A program made the position numbers and the translations under genes. Below the pieces are notes generated by a model that saw nothing but the letters and a program-made list of their open reading frames with translations, had not been told where the DNA came from and ran no database searches. Positions 1 through 8,284 of a stretch of 64,000 nt of DNA are shown here, piece by piece (position 1 is the first letter of the stretch; every line of letters begins with the position of its first letter). Origin of the DNA: DATHZQ01 sp035458525 (lineage in GTDB: Bacteria > Actinomycetota > Acidimicrobiia > Spongiisociales > UBA5794); contig DATHZQ010000151.1 in the NCBI GenBank assembly GCA_035458525.1, positions 1 to 64,000 on the forward strand, given 5' to 3'.

Positions 1-2
1 TC

Positions 3-329
3 GATTACGTCACCGCCGCCCGCATGCGCGGGGAGCGAAGCCTCTTCATCATCGCCCGGGAGATCTTCCCGAACGTGACCGGCGTCGTCATCGTCGAGGT
101 GACCGTGCGCCTTGGCTACGCCATCTTCACGCTGGCCACCCTTGCCTTCCTCGGCCTTTCGGGTGGTGACGTGACCGATCCGAACTGGGGTGTTGACGTT
201 GCACAGAACTACCAGCAGATCGTCGCTGAGGTGTGGTGGCCAACAGTGTTTCCAGCACTGGCCATCGGCACGCTCGTCATCGGCGTCAACCTGATCGCAG
301 ACTCCATAGAACGGGCGACCAAGTCATGA
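3..329 (+). CDS. Peptide/oligopeptide ABC transporter permease, C-terminal part (DppC-like)
   Basis: This is the last 108 codons of an inner-membrane permease whose start lies before the window; the frame is open from base 3. The first visible residues (DYVTAARMRGE) match the cytoplasmic EAA loop of DppC/OppC permeases, which docks on the ATPase. They are followed by a membrane segment (VTVRLGYAIFTLATLAFLGL), the family's periplasmic stretch and a final membrane segment near the end. The stop overlaps the start of the following double ATPase by ATGA, so the two are translationally coupled parts of one importer operon. The substrate-binding protein and the partner permease must lie upstream. 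Family assignment is firm; substrate is unknown. Confidence 0.85.
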   Translation, partial: DYVTAARMRGERSLFIIAREIFPNVTGVVIVEVTVRLGYAIFTLATLAFLGLSGGDVTDPNWGVDVAQNYQQIVAEVWWPTVFPALAIGTLVIGVNLIADSIERATKS

Positions 330-2386
330 GCGAAAGAGAGACGGCTCCCACCGCCACGGAAACCCGACCGCCGGCGCTCGAGATCAAGGACCTCGAGATG
401 GCGTACATCGTGCGCGGCACTCCGCGCGAAGTCTTGCGCGGCGTGTCGTTCGAGGTCCGGCCTGGTGAGGCGTACGGGCTCGTCGGGGAGAGCGGGTGCG
501 GCAAATCGACGACGGCGTATGCGGCGCTGCGCTATCTGCCCAGCAACGGCCGGATCACGAACGGAACGATCTCGGTCGATGGCGGAGACTTGACGAACAT
601 GTCGTCCAAGGAGCTCCGCCAGTTCCGGGCGCAGCGCGCCTCGATGGTGTACCAGGACCCGGTCCAAGCCGTGAACCCGGTGCTGAAGATCGGCCGGCAG
701 GTCGCAGAATCGTTCGAGGTGCTCGGCCATTCCAAGGCCGAATCGATGGAACTCGCCCGCAAGGCGCTCGAGCGGGTCCACATCGCCGACCCGATCGGAG
801 TGATGGAACGGTATCCGCACCAGCTCTCGGGCGGCATGCTGCAGCGAGTGGTCATCGCCATGGCGCTCGCCTCGGACCCTGTGCTGCTCGTGCTCGACGA
901 GCCCACCACGGGCCTCGACGCCACCGTCGAGGCCGAGGTCCTCGACCTCGTGCGCGAGCTCCGCGACGACATTGGCGCTGCGATCCTCCTCATCGCACAC
1001 AACCTCGGCGTCATCCGCACCATGTGCGATCGGGTCGGCGTGATGTACGCAGGCCGAATGGTCGAGGAAGGAACCATCGAAGAGGTCTTCGACAATCCAA
1101 GCCATCCCTACACCGTCGGATTGCTCAACTCGATTCCGCGGCATGGAGCGCGCAAGACCGACAAAGAGCTCTTCTCCATCCCGGGCAGCCTGCCGCAGAT
1201 CGGCGACCCGCTGCCGACGTGCGTGTACGTGGCCCGCTGCCCCATCGCGACCGACACGTGCCGGACCGAAGTACCACCCGTCGTCGACCGCAGCGACGCG
1301 CACTGGACTCGGTGTCACTATCCGGACCGGATCGACGAGGTTCCCGAGCCGGAAGCGGTTTCGACGGAACACACCGTCGGCACAGAGGAGATCATCGGCG
1401 TTCACGGTGTCTCCAAGACGTTCCGGCAACGCTCAGGCGATGTTCCTGCCCTCGTCGCCGTCGACCTCGGCTTTGCCAAGGGCGAGACGCTCGGTTTGGT
1501 GGGCGAGTCGGGATCGGGCAAATCGACGCTGGCCAAGACGATGCTCGGCGTGCACGAACCCGACGAGGGCGGTGCGATCACACTGCGCGGCCGGCCCATG
1601 GCTACCAAAGCAACGGATCGCAAGGACGAGTCGATCCGGGCGATTCAAATGGTCTTCCAGAATCCCGACTCGGCGCTCAACCGGTCATGGACGGTGCGTC
1701 GGATCCTGACTCGTGCCGTGTCGAAGCTGACGGGGAAGAAGGGCGCCGAGGCCGACGCCCAAGCCGTTCAGATCGCACACGCCATGCAGCTCTCGGATCG
1801 CCATCTCGACATGCGCCCTCGCCAGCTCTCCGGTGGCCTGAAGCAGCGTGTGGCGATCGCACGCGCCTTCGCCGGGGATCCACAGGTCGTCGTCGCCGAC
1901 GAGCCCACGTCGGCCCTCGACGTCTCGGTGCAGGCTGCGATCCTCAATCTGCTCGCCGAGCTGCAGCGGGATGTACGCACGAGCTATCTCTTCATCACGC
2001 ACGACATCGGTGTGGTCCGGTACCTCGCCGACAGAATCGCCGTGATGTACGTTGGCCGGGTCATGGAGGTGGGACCGACCGACGCCATGTTCGACGGCCC
2101 CAACCATCCCTATACCGAGGCGCTGCTGTCCGCCGTGCCCAGCGTCGACGGTGACGCGGAGAACCGGATCCCGCTGCGAGGCGAGATTCCGAGCCCCAAG
2201 GACCCGCCGCCGGGATGCGTGTTCCATACTCGCTGCCACAGGGTGATCGCCGGCACCTGCGACAAGATCGAGCCTCCCGTCGTCGAGGTCTCGCTCGGTC
2301 ACACCATCAAATGCCACATCCCGCCAGATGAGCTGCTCGAGATGCAGAAGGAGCCGTGGATCGATCACACGGTGCCGGAGGTCTAG
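326..2386 (+). CDS. Fused double ATP-binding subunit of a dipeptide/oligopeptide-type ABC importer (DppD-DppF fusion)
   Basis: A 686-residue cytoplasmic protein carrying two complete ABC ATPase domains in one chain, so it can supply both nucleotide-binding sites of a peptide, nickel or glutathione-type importer. The first domain has Walker A GESGCGKST at residues 54-62, signature LSGGM and Walker B LLVLDEPTTGLD. The second has GESGSGKST at 393-401, LSGGLKQR and VVVADEPTSALD. Each is followed by the Oppf/DppD C-terminal extension with clustered cysteines (CVYVARCPIATDTC and CVFHTRCHRVIAGTC), typical of this subfamily. I chose the ATG at 326 because it overlaps the permease stop (ATGA) and the first domain begins soon after; an in-frame ATG at 233 lies inside the permease gene. 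GsiA/YejF-like fusions are the known precedent. Confidence 0.92.
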   Translation: MSERETAPTATETRPPALEIKDLEMAYIVRGTPREVLRGVSFEVRPGEAYGLVGESGCGKSTTAYAALRYLPSNGRITNGTISVDGGDLTNMSSKELRQFRAQRASMVYQDPVQAVNPVLKIGRQVAESFEVLGHSKAESMELARKALERVHIADPIGVMERYPHQLSGGMLQRVVIAMALASDPVLLVLDEPTTGLDATVEAEVLDLVRELRDDIGAAILLIAHNLGVIRTMCDRVGVMYAGRMVEEGTIEEVFDNPSHPYTVGLLNSIPRHGARKTDKELFSIPGSLPQIGDPLPTCVYVARCPIATDTCRTEVPPVVDRSDAHWTRCHYPDRIDEVPEPEAVSTEHTVGTEEIIGVHGVSKTFRQRSGDVPALVAVDLGFAKGETLGLVGESGSGKSTLAKTMLGVHEPDEGGAITLRGRPMATKATDRKDESIRAIQMVFQNPDSALNRSWTVRRILTRAVSKLTGKKGAEADAQAVQIAHAMQLSDRHLDMRPRQLSGGLKQRVAIARAFAGDPQVVVADEPTSALDVSVQAAILNLLAELQRDVRTSYLFITHDIGVVRYLADRIAVMYVGRVMEVGPTDAMFDGPNHPYTEALLSAVPSVDGDAENRIPLRGEIPSPKDPPPGCVFHTRCHRVIAGTCDKIEPPVVEVSLGHTIKCHIPPDELLEMQKEPWIDHTVPEV

Positions 2387-2415
2387 CCCGTCGAGCCTCG
2401 GTGGAACCGCCGTTG

Positions 2416-3186
2416 CTATCGCCGCGGATACAGGGTCTCGGTATTGCCGTCGACGGCGATGACCTGGCCTGAGATGGACCGTCCCGCGTCCGAGCTCAGG
2501 TAGAGCGTGAGATCTGCCACGTCTTGGGGGTCGATGAACGTCGCCATCGAGACGCCCTGGGAATACATCTCCCTCACCGCGGACGCCTCGATTCCTTCGG
2601 CTGACGCATGGGCGGCGATGACCCGCTCCATGCGGTCGCCATGAAGCGACCCCGGGGCGATGGCGTTGACCCGAATCCCGTCCCGCCCGAGTTCCATCGC
2701 AAGGGTCCTGGTGAACCCGATGACGCCATGCTTGGCGACGACGTACGGGGAACGCAGCGGCATGCCCATCAGGCCGGCCGTGGATGCGATGTTGATGATC
2801 GCACCTGCACCCGACCGCTTCATGCCGGGGACGACGCAGCGGGCAGCGTAGAACATCGCATTCAGCCCGACGTCGAGACACCTTCGCCACTCGTCGATCT
2901 CGACATCCTCGACGACCGCGGTCGGCCCAGCGATCCCGGCGTTGTTGACGAGCACGTCGACGCCGACGACGGAGAAGGGCTCGAGCCAACCGGCGATGGC
3001 GTCCGGGTCGGCCACGTCGAGACACCTCCCCTCGACGCCTGCGGGCAGGTTCGCCACGGCCACCGGATCGATGTCGGCGACCGTCACGAAGGCTCCCGCA
3101 GCGAGGAAGGACCGCACCATGACGAGTCCGAGCCCGGCCGCGCCGGCGGTGATGGCAACCCGTTTTCCGTCGAGTCGTGCCTTCAT
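2416..3186 (-). CDS. SDR family NAD(P)-dependent oxidoreductase
   Basis: A 256-residue classical short-chain dehydrogenase/reductase. It has the N-terminal dinucleotide-binding loop TAGAAGLG (a variant of TGxxxGxG), the NNAG motif after the fourth strand, catalytic Ser in NIASTAG and the YxxxK pair in YVVAKHG. These features place it with NAD(P)H-linked alcohol/ketone oxidoreductases of the FabG-like group; the substrate cannot be read from sequence. The start used (MKARLDGKRVAITAG) places the Rossmann fold at the expected distance; an upstream in-frame ATG would add 34 residues that do not look like protein. It is convergent with the ABC importer genes and stands alone, so the context gives no clear pathway. 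Confidence 0.85.
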   Translation of the reverse strand: MKARLDGKRVAITAGAAGLGLVMVRSFLAAGAFVTVADIDPVAVANLPAGVEGRCLDVADPDAIAGWLEPFSVVGVDVLVNNAGIAGPTAVVEDVEIDEWRRCLDVGLNAMFYAARCVVPGMKRSGAGAIINIASTAGLMGMPLRSPYVVAKHGVIGFTRTLAMELGRDGIRVNAIAPGSLHGDRMERVIAAHASAEGIEASAVREMYSQGVSMATFIDPQDVADLTLYLSSDAGRSISGQVIAVDGNTETLYPRR

Positions 3187-3333
3187 TTCACGCAACGCTA
3201 CCGGCCTCGACGTGCAGAAGCTTCGAGAACAGTTCGCTGGACCTATCCTTATGCCACCGGGCCAGCGGTAACATCGCTGCCTGGACAAGACGTGCGCTCG
3301 TGCGCGACGACGCCGTGTTAGAGGGGCAACGGG

Positions 3334-4518
3334 ATGCGATCATCCCAGGACCTGCATCACGGATTCGACCGCGGTGCACCCTGGGGGAAGACCGGAAAGC
3401 GACTCGTAGTGAGCAACGTCCAATCAAGCATCGTCGTGGAACACGTCACCAAGACGTACGTCCCGTCGCCCACGTGGCTGAGAGCGCTCGTCAAGTCGAA
3501 CATCAGCGAGCCGGTGACAGCACTCCGCGACATCAGCTTCACGGTCGATCCCGGCGAGATCGTTGGCGTCGTCGGCCCGAACGGGGCAGGCAAGACCACG
3601 ACGTTCAGGATCCTGGTCGGGCTGACCACCCCAACGTCCGGCACCGCCAGAGTCATGGGGTACGACGCAGCAAAGAACGCCGCGGACGTCCGCTCGTTGG
3701 TTGGCTGGATGCCGGGCGACGACCGCAGTCTCCTGATGCGGCTGACGTGTGCAGAGAACCTGAGGTTCCATGGACGCCTGCAAGGTCTCGATCCACGGAC
3801 GATGGACGACGCCATCACGGAAGTCCTGGAGACGGTGGGCCTCGCCCATGCGCACAGCAAGACGATCTTCGCCCTCTCCGCAGGCATGCGGTCACGACTG
3901 CAGTTGGCCAGGGCGCTGCTCCACCATCCTCGAGTACTGATTCTCGATGAGCCGACGGCGGCAATCGACCCCGTAGCCTCCCACGCCCTGCTCAACCTGA
4001 TCATGGAGATCGTCAAAGAGCGGGAGCTTGCGGCGCTGGTGTCGTCGCACCGCCTTGAAGAGATCGAGGCGCTCGGATCACGCGTGATCCTGCTTGATCG
4101 AGGAACCATCCGCCACGATGGCGACCTCGATTGGATGCGTAACAAGCTCGAGCGACCGATGCTCGAGATCGAGTTTGACGACGCCGCATCGGCAACGCTG
4201 GCGCTCAAGACCATCAACGAGAGCGGGCTCCACACGATCAGCTCGCTCAAGGATGACATAACCGTACGATGTGAGCTCGATCATGGTGCGCCTACCGGGG
4301 CGGTACTCGACGAGTTCAACGGCCTCCTGCCCCAGATCTCTCGCATCAGTGAGGTCAAACGCCCGCTGCGGGAGCTCCTCGCCGAGCTCTACGGGGAGGA
4401 CGACACGTCCGTTCATCGCGACCGCCGTGCCAGGGACGCGGGGGACGGCGACGGCCGCACTGGTCGCAAGCGCAAGAAGGACAAGCAGAAGACCGGAAGC
4501 CGAAGGATCAGGCGATGA
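3334..4518 (+). CDS. ABC-2 type exporter, ATP-binding subunit
   Basis: A 394-residue ATPase that would energise the ABC-2 permease translated immediately after it. Walker A GPNGAGKTT, signature LSAGMRSRLQLARA, Walker B VLILDEPTAAID and H-loop VSSHRLEE are all present. The Q-loop region reads GWMPGDDRSLLMRLT, a GDDRS..RLT form common in exporter ATPases rather than the classical glutamine. After the ATPase domain comes a regulatory C-terminal region and a very basic tail (RKRKKDKQK). The ATG at 3334 follows a good GAGGGG ribosome site; a GTG at 3409 with GGAAAG upstream is a credible alternative and would remove 25 residues that look non-domain-like. With the permease and the glycosyltransferase downstream, export of a surface glycan or lipid-linked glycan is a reasonable inference. 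Confidence 0.85.
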   Translation: MRSSQDLHHGFDRGAPWGKTGKRLVVSNVQSSIVVEHVTKTYVPSPTWLRALVKSNISEPVTALRDISFTVDPGEIVGVVGPNGAGKTTTFRILVGLTTPTSGTARVMGYDAAKNAADVRSLVGWMPGDDRSLLMRLTCAENLRFHGRLQGLDPRTMDDAITEVLETVGLAHAHSKTIFALSAGMRSRLQLARALLHHPRVLILDEPTAAIDPVASHALLNLIMEIVKERELAALVSSHRLEEIEALGSRVILLDRGTIRHDGDLDWMRNKLERPMLEIEFDDAASATLALKTINESGLHTISSLKDDITVRCELDHGAPTGAVLDEFNGLLPQISRISEVKRPLRELLAELYGEDDTSVHRDRRARDAGDGDGRTGRKRKKDKQKTGSRRIRR

Positions 4519-5375
4519 CGTCGACGGCAGCGCCAGAACAGGCGGAACACACTCACCCAGGGCCGCCTCGGAGGCGACCGGGCAAGCTCGCCACGACGCT
4601 GGCTTTCTTGAGGGCCGAATTCGTTGAGGAACTCAGCTACCCGTTGTCCTTTGCGTTCAGCATCTTGCGGAGCGTGCTCCCTCTCCTCCTGTCGTTCTTC
4701 ATCGCCCAGCTCGTTCGCGACGAGCGGGTGGGCGGTGACTACCTGACGTTTGTTGCCGTCGGCCTCGGAGTCACGGCCATGCTCGGCGGCGCGCTGAGCG
4801 GCTTTGGGGCCAGCCTGCAGCGCGCGTTCCAGCGCGGCACGCTTGAGACGTATCTGGTCGAGCCGGTGCCGTGGACCTTCCTACCTTTCGCCATGAACAT
4901 GTGGCAGGTACTGCTCGGGATGTTCAACGGCACCATCCTGATGGTCTTCGGCAGTCTGCTCGGCGCCAACTACGAATTGTCCGCCATTCCGGCGTTCGTC
5001 CTGCTGGTGCTCATCGGATTGCTGGCGACAACCGCAATCGGCATCCTGTCGTCTGCGGTGCTCATGCTGACCCTGAAGTCGCAACCGATTCTCCTCGTCT
5101 ACGGGATGGCCGCAAGCCTCCTGGCCGGATCCGTCTTCTCGGTCTCTCAGCTGCCGGATTGGCTGCGGTTCTTCTCCTACCTGATCCCACACACGTACGT
5201 GATCAACGGCGCGCGCGGGCTCCTGATGGCTGACCCAGGCTCGTTCACCATCGAGTACTCCACGGCGATGACGGTGTTGGTCAGCTTCACCGTGATCGTG
5301 CTGCCGCTTGGGGTCTGGATGTTCCGTCGCACGCTCGAGCTCGCTCGCCGACTCGGCTTGCTCAGCGGCTACTAG
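4515..5375 (+). CDS. ABC-2 type exporter, membrane permease subunit
   Basis: A 286-residue polytopic protein with about six hydrophobic segments and a proline/arginine-rich cytoplasmic N-terminus (PGPPRRRPGK). Its start overlaps the ATPase stop by ATGA, so the two subunits are made together. The length, the short N-terminal amphipathic stretch before the first membrane span and the conserved late motif SYLIPHTYVINGARGLL are typical of ABC-2 permeases that export polysaccharides, lipids or drugs. Thirteen bases after its stop a glycosyltransferase begins, which links the transporter to glycan assembly. The cargo is inferred from context only. Confidence 0.85.
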   Translation: MTSTAAPEQAEHTHPGPPRRRPGKLATTLAFLRAEFVEELSYPLSFAFSILRSVLPLLLSFFIAQLVRDERVGGDYLTFVAVGLGVTAMLGGALSGFGASLQRAFQRGTLETYLVEPVPWTFLPFAMNMWQVLLGMFNGTILMVFGSLLGANYELSAIPAFVLLVLIGLLATTAIGILSSAVLMLTLKSQPILLVYGMAASLLAGSVFSVSQLPDWLRFFSYLIPHTYVINGARGLLMADPGSFTIEYSTAMTVLVSFTVIVLPLGVWMFRRTLELARRLGLLSGY

Positions 5376-5387
5376 GCCGACGGCCTC

Positions 5388-6509
5388 GTGAACCAGGCGT
5401 TCCCGGTGCGTACGGACGGCCTCCCTGCAGTTCTCTTCGTCGCCACCCCCGCCGCCATGGGGGGATCCAATCGCAGCTTGGTGACGCTGCTCCGCGAGCT
5501 CGACGGCAGAGTGCACCGCGTCCTCGCCTCCCCTGGCTTCGGGGCGTTCGTCGAGCACGTGCGTGAGGAGGGGTTGGCCGACGAGTTCGTCGAGCTGCCT
5601 CGCCGTCCCGGCCATACGCTCGACCGTTTGCTCCGGGTCACCGCAGGACTCTGGATTGCCCAGTGGGCGCTACGGAACCGAAAGCGGCTCGCCGCAATTC
5701 ACGCCAATGCGCTCACCGGCCTCAATCTGTCCACACCGGCGGCACTGATCACACAACGGCCGACGGTGGTGTGGATTCACGATCCCGTGGGATCCAAGTG
5801 GGGTGCCCGGCTCGGACCGATCCTGCGGCGCCTCCTTCCTCGACTCCGCCTGGCCGCCGTGTCGCCGACCGCCGAGTCGATCGCCGTCGAGAACGGCCTG
5901 TGTGACGAGGGCGACGCCGTCATTGTCCCCAACCCGCTCTCGGCCGACGAGATCCTTGCCCCTCAGCCGCGGGACGGCGCTGTGCCACTTCACATCGGCT
6001 TCGTCGGCGGTGCCTCTCCCCGCAAGGGATTCGACTTGCTGCCCAAGGTCGTCGCCTCGACGATGGACCTTCCCATCGTGTGGAAGCTGTATGTGAACCT
6101 CGAACCAACCGTCGGCAATGACATGACCTGGATCGCGCTCGAGCAGTACCCACGGGATCGCGTTGATCCGGTCGGCAAACTCGTCGACGTGAAGCAGGTC
6201 TACGCCGACCTCGACATCGTCTTCATCCCGTCGCGGGCGGAATCCTTCTGCCGCGTAGCCGCCGAGGCGATGATGAACGGGATACCCGTCGCCGGCAGCG
6301 ACATCCCCCCGCTGCGGGCGCTGCTCGGCGACGATGAGGCGGGACTCATATTCCCAACAGGCGACGGCGGAGCAGCTGCGGAAACGATCCGCAGGCTCGT
6401 CGAGGACGGGGCCCTGCGGCGCAAGCTCGGCGACGAGGGCCGGCAGCGTGCGGAAGCGCTCGCACCGTCGGCCATCGCTGCCCAACTGCTCCGCCTCTAC
6501 GGGCTCTGA
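5388..6509 (+). CDS. Glycosyltransferase, GT-B fold (family 4-like)
   Basis: A 373-residue cytoplasmic glycosyltransferase. The N-terminal domain begins LPAVLFVATPAAMGGSNRSL, a glycine-rich acceptor-side loop. The C-terminal nucleotide-sugar domain starts at HIGFVGGASPRKGFDLL and carries the E-x7-E type region VFIPSRAESFCRVAAEAM, with the retaining-enzyme pattern of family 4. The GTG start is 13 bases after the ABC-2 permease stop, making a three-gene plus-strand unit at the left edge of the polysaccharide locus. The donor sugar and acceptor are not predictable. The C-terminus runs to LLRLYGL, a complete ending, so the gene looks intact. Confidence 0.85.
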   Translation: MNQAFPVRTDGLPAVLFVATPAAMGGSNRSLVTLLRELDGRVHRVLASPGFGAFVEHVREEGLADEFVELPRRPGHTLDRLLRVTAGLWIAQWALRNRKRLAAIHANALTGLNLSTPAALITQRPTVVWIHDPVGSKWGARLGPILRRLLPRLRLAAVSPTAESIAVENGLCDEGDAVIVPNPLSADEILAPQPRDGAVPLHIGFVGGASPRKGFDLLPKVVASTMDLPIVWKLYVNLEPTVGNDMTWIALEQYPRDRVDPVGKLVDVKQVYADLDIVFIPSRAESFCRVAAEAMMNGIPVAGSDIPPLRALLGDDEAGLIFPTGDGGAAAETIRRLVEDGALRRKLGDEGRQRAEALAPSAIAAQLLRLYGL

Positions 6510-6806
6510 GCCAGGCTGCGTCGGGATATGGCACAGACCGCGCTACCGGCCGGTTCCAGCAACAGGTCGAGCGGGTCTCCGGCAACCCGGCCATCAGCCA
6601 ACATGCGGTACTCCGCGAAGCCACCGAGAAGAAGGCTGCCCACCGTATCCTGCCGCATCAGGACCGTGCGGCGACTCCGCAGCCCGGCGGACGACCGTTG
6701 CTCCCGAGTCAAGACGACGGCAAGCGTCCCGCAAGGTGGCGCCCCGTGGGATCGCTGGAAGCACGCGTCGTGGAAACATCCACGTTCGACCGGCTTCTCC
6801 TATGCG
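6510..6806. other. Intergenic stretch between convergent genes; possible decayed gene on the minus strand
   Basis: This 297-base gap separates the plus-strand glycosyltransferase from the minus-strand lipoyl-like gene. No clear terminator hairpin was seen. On the minus strand a frame stays open from about 6769 to a stop at 6497-6499. It reads like protein in its last 50 codons (RQDTVGSLLLGGFAEYRML, then GDPLDLLLEPAGSAVCAIS) but has no convincing start or ribosome site. It may be the tail of a lost gene or mobile element, or simply GC-rich noise. Confidence 0.3.
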
Positions 6807-7259
6807 TCAATCATCTTCGAGGTCGTCGTCGAATGGCTCGACCACCGACGCCTTCGGCATGTCAACGGCGATTCTTGCGGGAGGCACTCTCTCCAGGTCC
6901 ACAGCATCGCCGTCGGCGCCGAGCAAGCCCACGACTGAGCCAATCTCGATCCGCCCACCCTCGGAGACGAGGATCTTGCCCATCTGCGTGTTGGCCTCGG
7001 ACGAGATGATATGGATGTGCACGAGGCCGCGTCCCTCTCGACGGTCGTAGCCGTCCGTGATCTTTCGCTTCCGCAGCTTCTTCGACGAACCGAGCAAGGT
7101 TGCTCGCTTGGTTCGTTGCAGCGCCATGAACTCGTCGATTGCGATGTCGCACAGAACCTCGCCGAACTCGACCGGGTCGCCCGGTTCCTTGAACCACTTC
7201 TCCACGTACCCGGCACGAAAGGCAGCATCGTGCGCCGGAACAACCACTTTGAGAATCAT
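6807..7259 (-). CDS. Lipoyl-domain-like small protein lacking the attachment lysine (cassette A)
   Basis: A 150-residue protein with the two half-repeats of a biotinyl/lipoyl barrel. Half one is ILKVVVPAHDAAFRAG, then VEKWFKEPGDPVEFGEVL; half two is VHIHIISSEANTQMGKIL, then EGGRIEIGSVVGLL. In true lipoyl domains the hairpin between the halves presents lysine in an ETDKA-like motif. Here it reads AIDEF (residues 40-44) followed by about 34 strongly basic residues (45-78, with KKLRKRK), so no canonical modification site exists. An acidic tail (FDDDLEDD) ends the protein. The start has an excellent ribosome site (GGAGGAAAC before ATG); an earlier in-frame ATG would add 21 residues. It is the last gene of a unit with two SGNH-like proteins and a sulfotransferase, and has a paralogue at 12387-12830. 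Function unknown. Confidence 0.75.
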   Translation of the reverse strand: MILKVVVPAHDAAFRAGYVEKWFKEPGDPVEFGEVLCDIAIDEFMALQRTKRATLLGSSKKLRKRKITDGYDRREGRGLVHIHIISSEANTQMGKILVSEGGRIEIGSVVGLLGADGDAVDLERVPPARIAVDMPKASVVEPFDDDLEDD

Positions 7260-7293
7260 CGTTTCCTCCGATCGGCGAACAAGGTGTTCATGA

Positions 7294-8244
7294 TTATGCG
7301 GCGCCGACTCGCCGCCACGCACCGCGCAGGCAAGGTCGCACTCTGGCTTGAAGCCGCTTTACCTGCCATGTCAGACCGGCGAGGGCAGCTCTCATTCGGA
7401 TCGTCGGCGACGGTGCTCCAGACGCGAGCTCATAACCGACCTCGCCGAGCTGTTGCCCTGCGATCGACTCGAAGAGAGCCACATCGGCTGCGTCCATCTG
7501 AACTCGCCAGTCGCGCATGCCTTTGGTGATTGGCTTCGCCAATCCACCAAAGGCCTCGGGCGTGTTGCTGGCTGCAATGAACGCCGCGCCCTTCTCATGG
7601 AAACGGAGCATCTCGTCGTGATACTCGAGCCCCAGGAAATCGCACAGATGCCTGATCGTCTTCTCGGGATCATCGACCAGGTCCTCGTAGCGCACCTCGA
7701 CGTACCGGGCCGGACCCAACGCCGCCCCCCCGCGCCGCCCGCGCGACACACGGCTCCGCCAATAGAGCGCAGCGTCTGCGACGGTCGACGGGCCCCATTC
7801 GGCACGGTCGAGGTAGCCGAGCGCTACATCCCGTCCGTCACGGATGACATGCACGAACTTGGCCTCGGGGAAGACGCCGCCGAGCAGCTCGAGGTGGTTG
7901 ACGTAGCCCGGAGTCTTGTCGCCGGCCATCGTCTTGCCGTGGTCTGCGGCGTACAGCCGAAAGACTGAGCGCACTGCGTCGGCGAAGCCGGACACGGCAT
8001 CAGCTTCGAGCTGCGCTTGCACCGCGTCTTGCAGAAGGCCTTGCCTGACGAAGTTCGAGTTCTTGAAGAGGTCCGCGACAAACCGGTCCGTATCGAAACC
8101 GTTCGTCTCGTATCGGCCACGCCGTTTCGCCATTGGAGCGACGAAATGCGCCTCGTGCGTGATCGCCAGGTCGGGATGGCTGTCGAAGATGTTCCGGAAC
8201 ACGGTCGTGCCGGAACGCCCGCTGCCAACGAAGATCGGGAACAT
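7294..8244 (-). CDS. PAPS-dependent sulfotransferase family protein
   Basis: A 316-residue sulfotransferase that would move sulfate from PAPS to a glycan or lipid. The N-terminal 5'-phosphosulfate loop is FVGSGRSGTTVFRNIFDSHP, directly after the start, and the 3'-phosphate binding region is FVHVIRDGRDVALGYL; both are diagnostic. The central and C-terminal regions follow the Sulfotransfer_3 layout, with VRYEDLVDDPEKTIRHLCDFLGL. I chose the ATG at 8244 because AAGAGG lies about 12 bases upstream and the family normally begins right at this loop; an ATG at 8256 would add four residues. It sits inside cassette A, 40 bases after the 335-residue SGNH-like gene and 34 bases before the lipoyl-like gene, which implies joint expression and action on the same surface polymer. 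Confidence 0.85.
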   Translation of the reverse strand: MFPIFVGSGRSGTTVFRNIFDSHPDLAITHEAHFVAPMAKRRGRYETNGFDTDRFVADLFKNSNFVRQGLLQDAVQAQLEADAVSGFADAVRSVFRLYAADHGKTMAGDKTPGYVNHLELLGGVFPEAKFVHVIRDGRDVALGYLDRAEWGPSTVADAALYWRSRVSRGRRGGAALGPARYVEVRYEDLVDDPEKTIRHLCDFLGLEYHDEMLRFHEKGAAFIAASNTPEAFGGLAKPITKGMRDWRVQMDAADVALFESIAGQQLGEVGYELASGAPSPTIRMRAALAGLTWQVKRLQARVRPCLRGAWRRVGAA

Positions 8245-8284
8245 CGCGAATGCCATCCTCTTGATCGTCTGTGGTGAGCTCGGG

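Noticed and set aside
3716..3760. Missing Q-loop glutamine in the ABC-2 ATPase (GDDRSLLMRLT) as a sign of inactivation
   Set aside because: Similar GD-E/D-RS...RLT loops are common in functional exporter ATPases, and all other motifs are intact.
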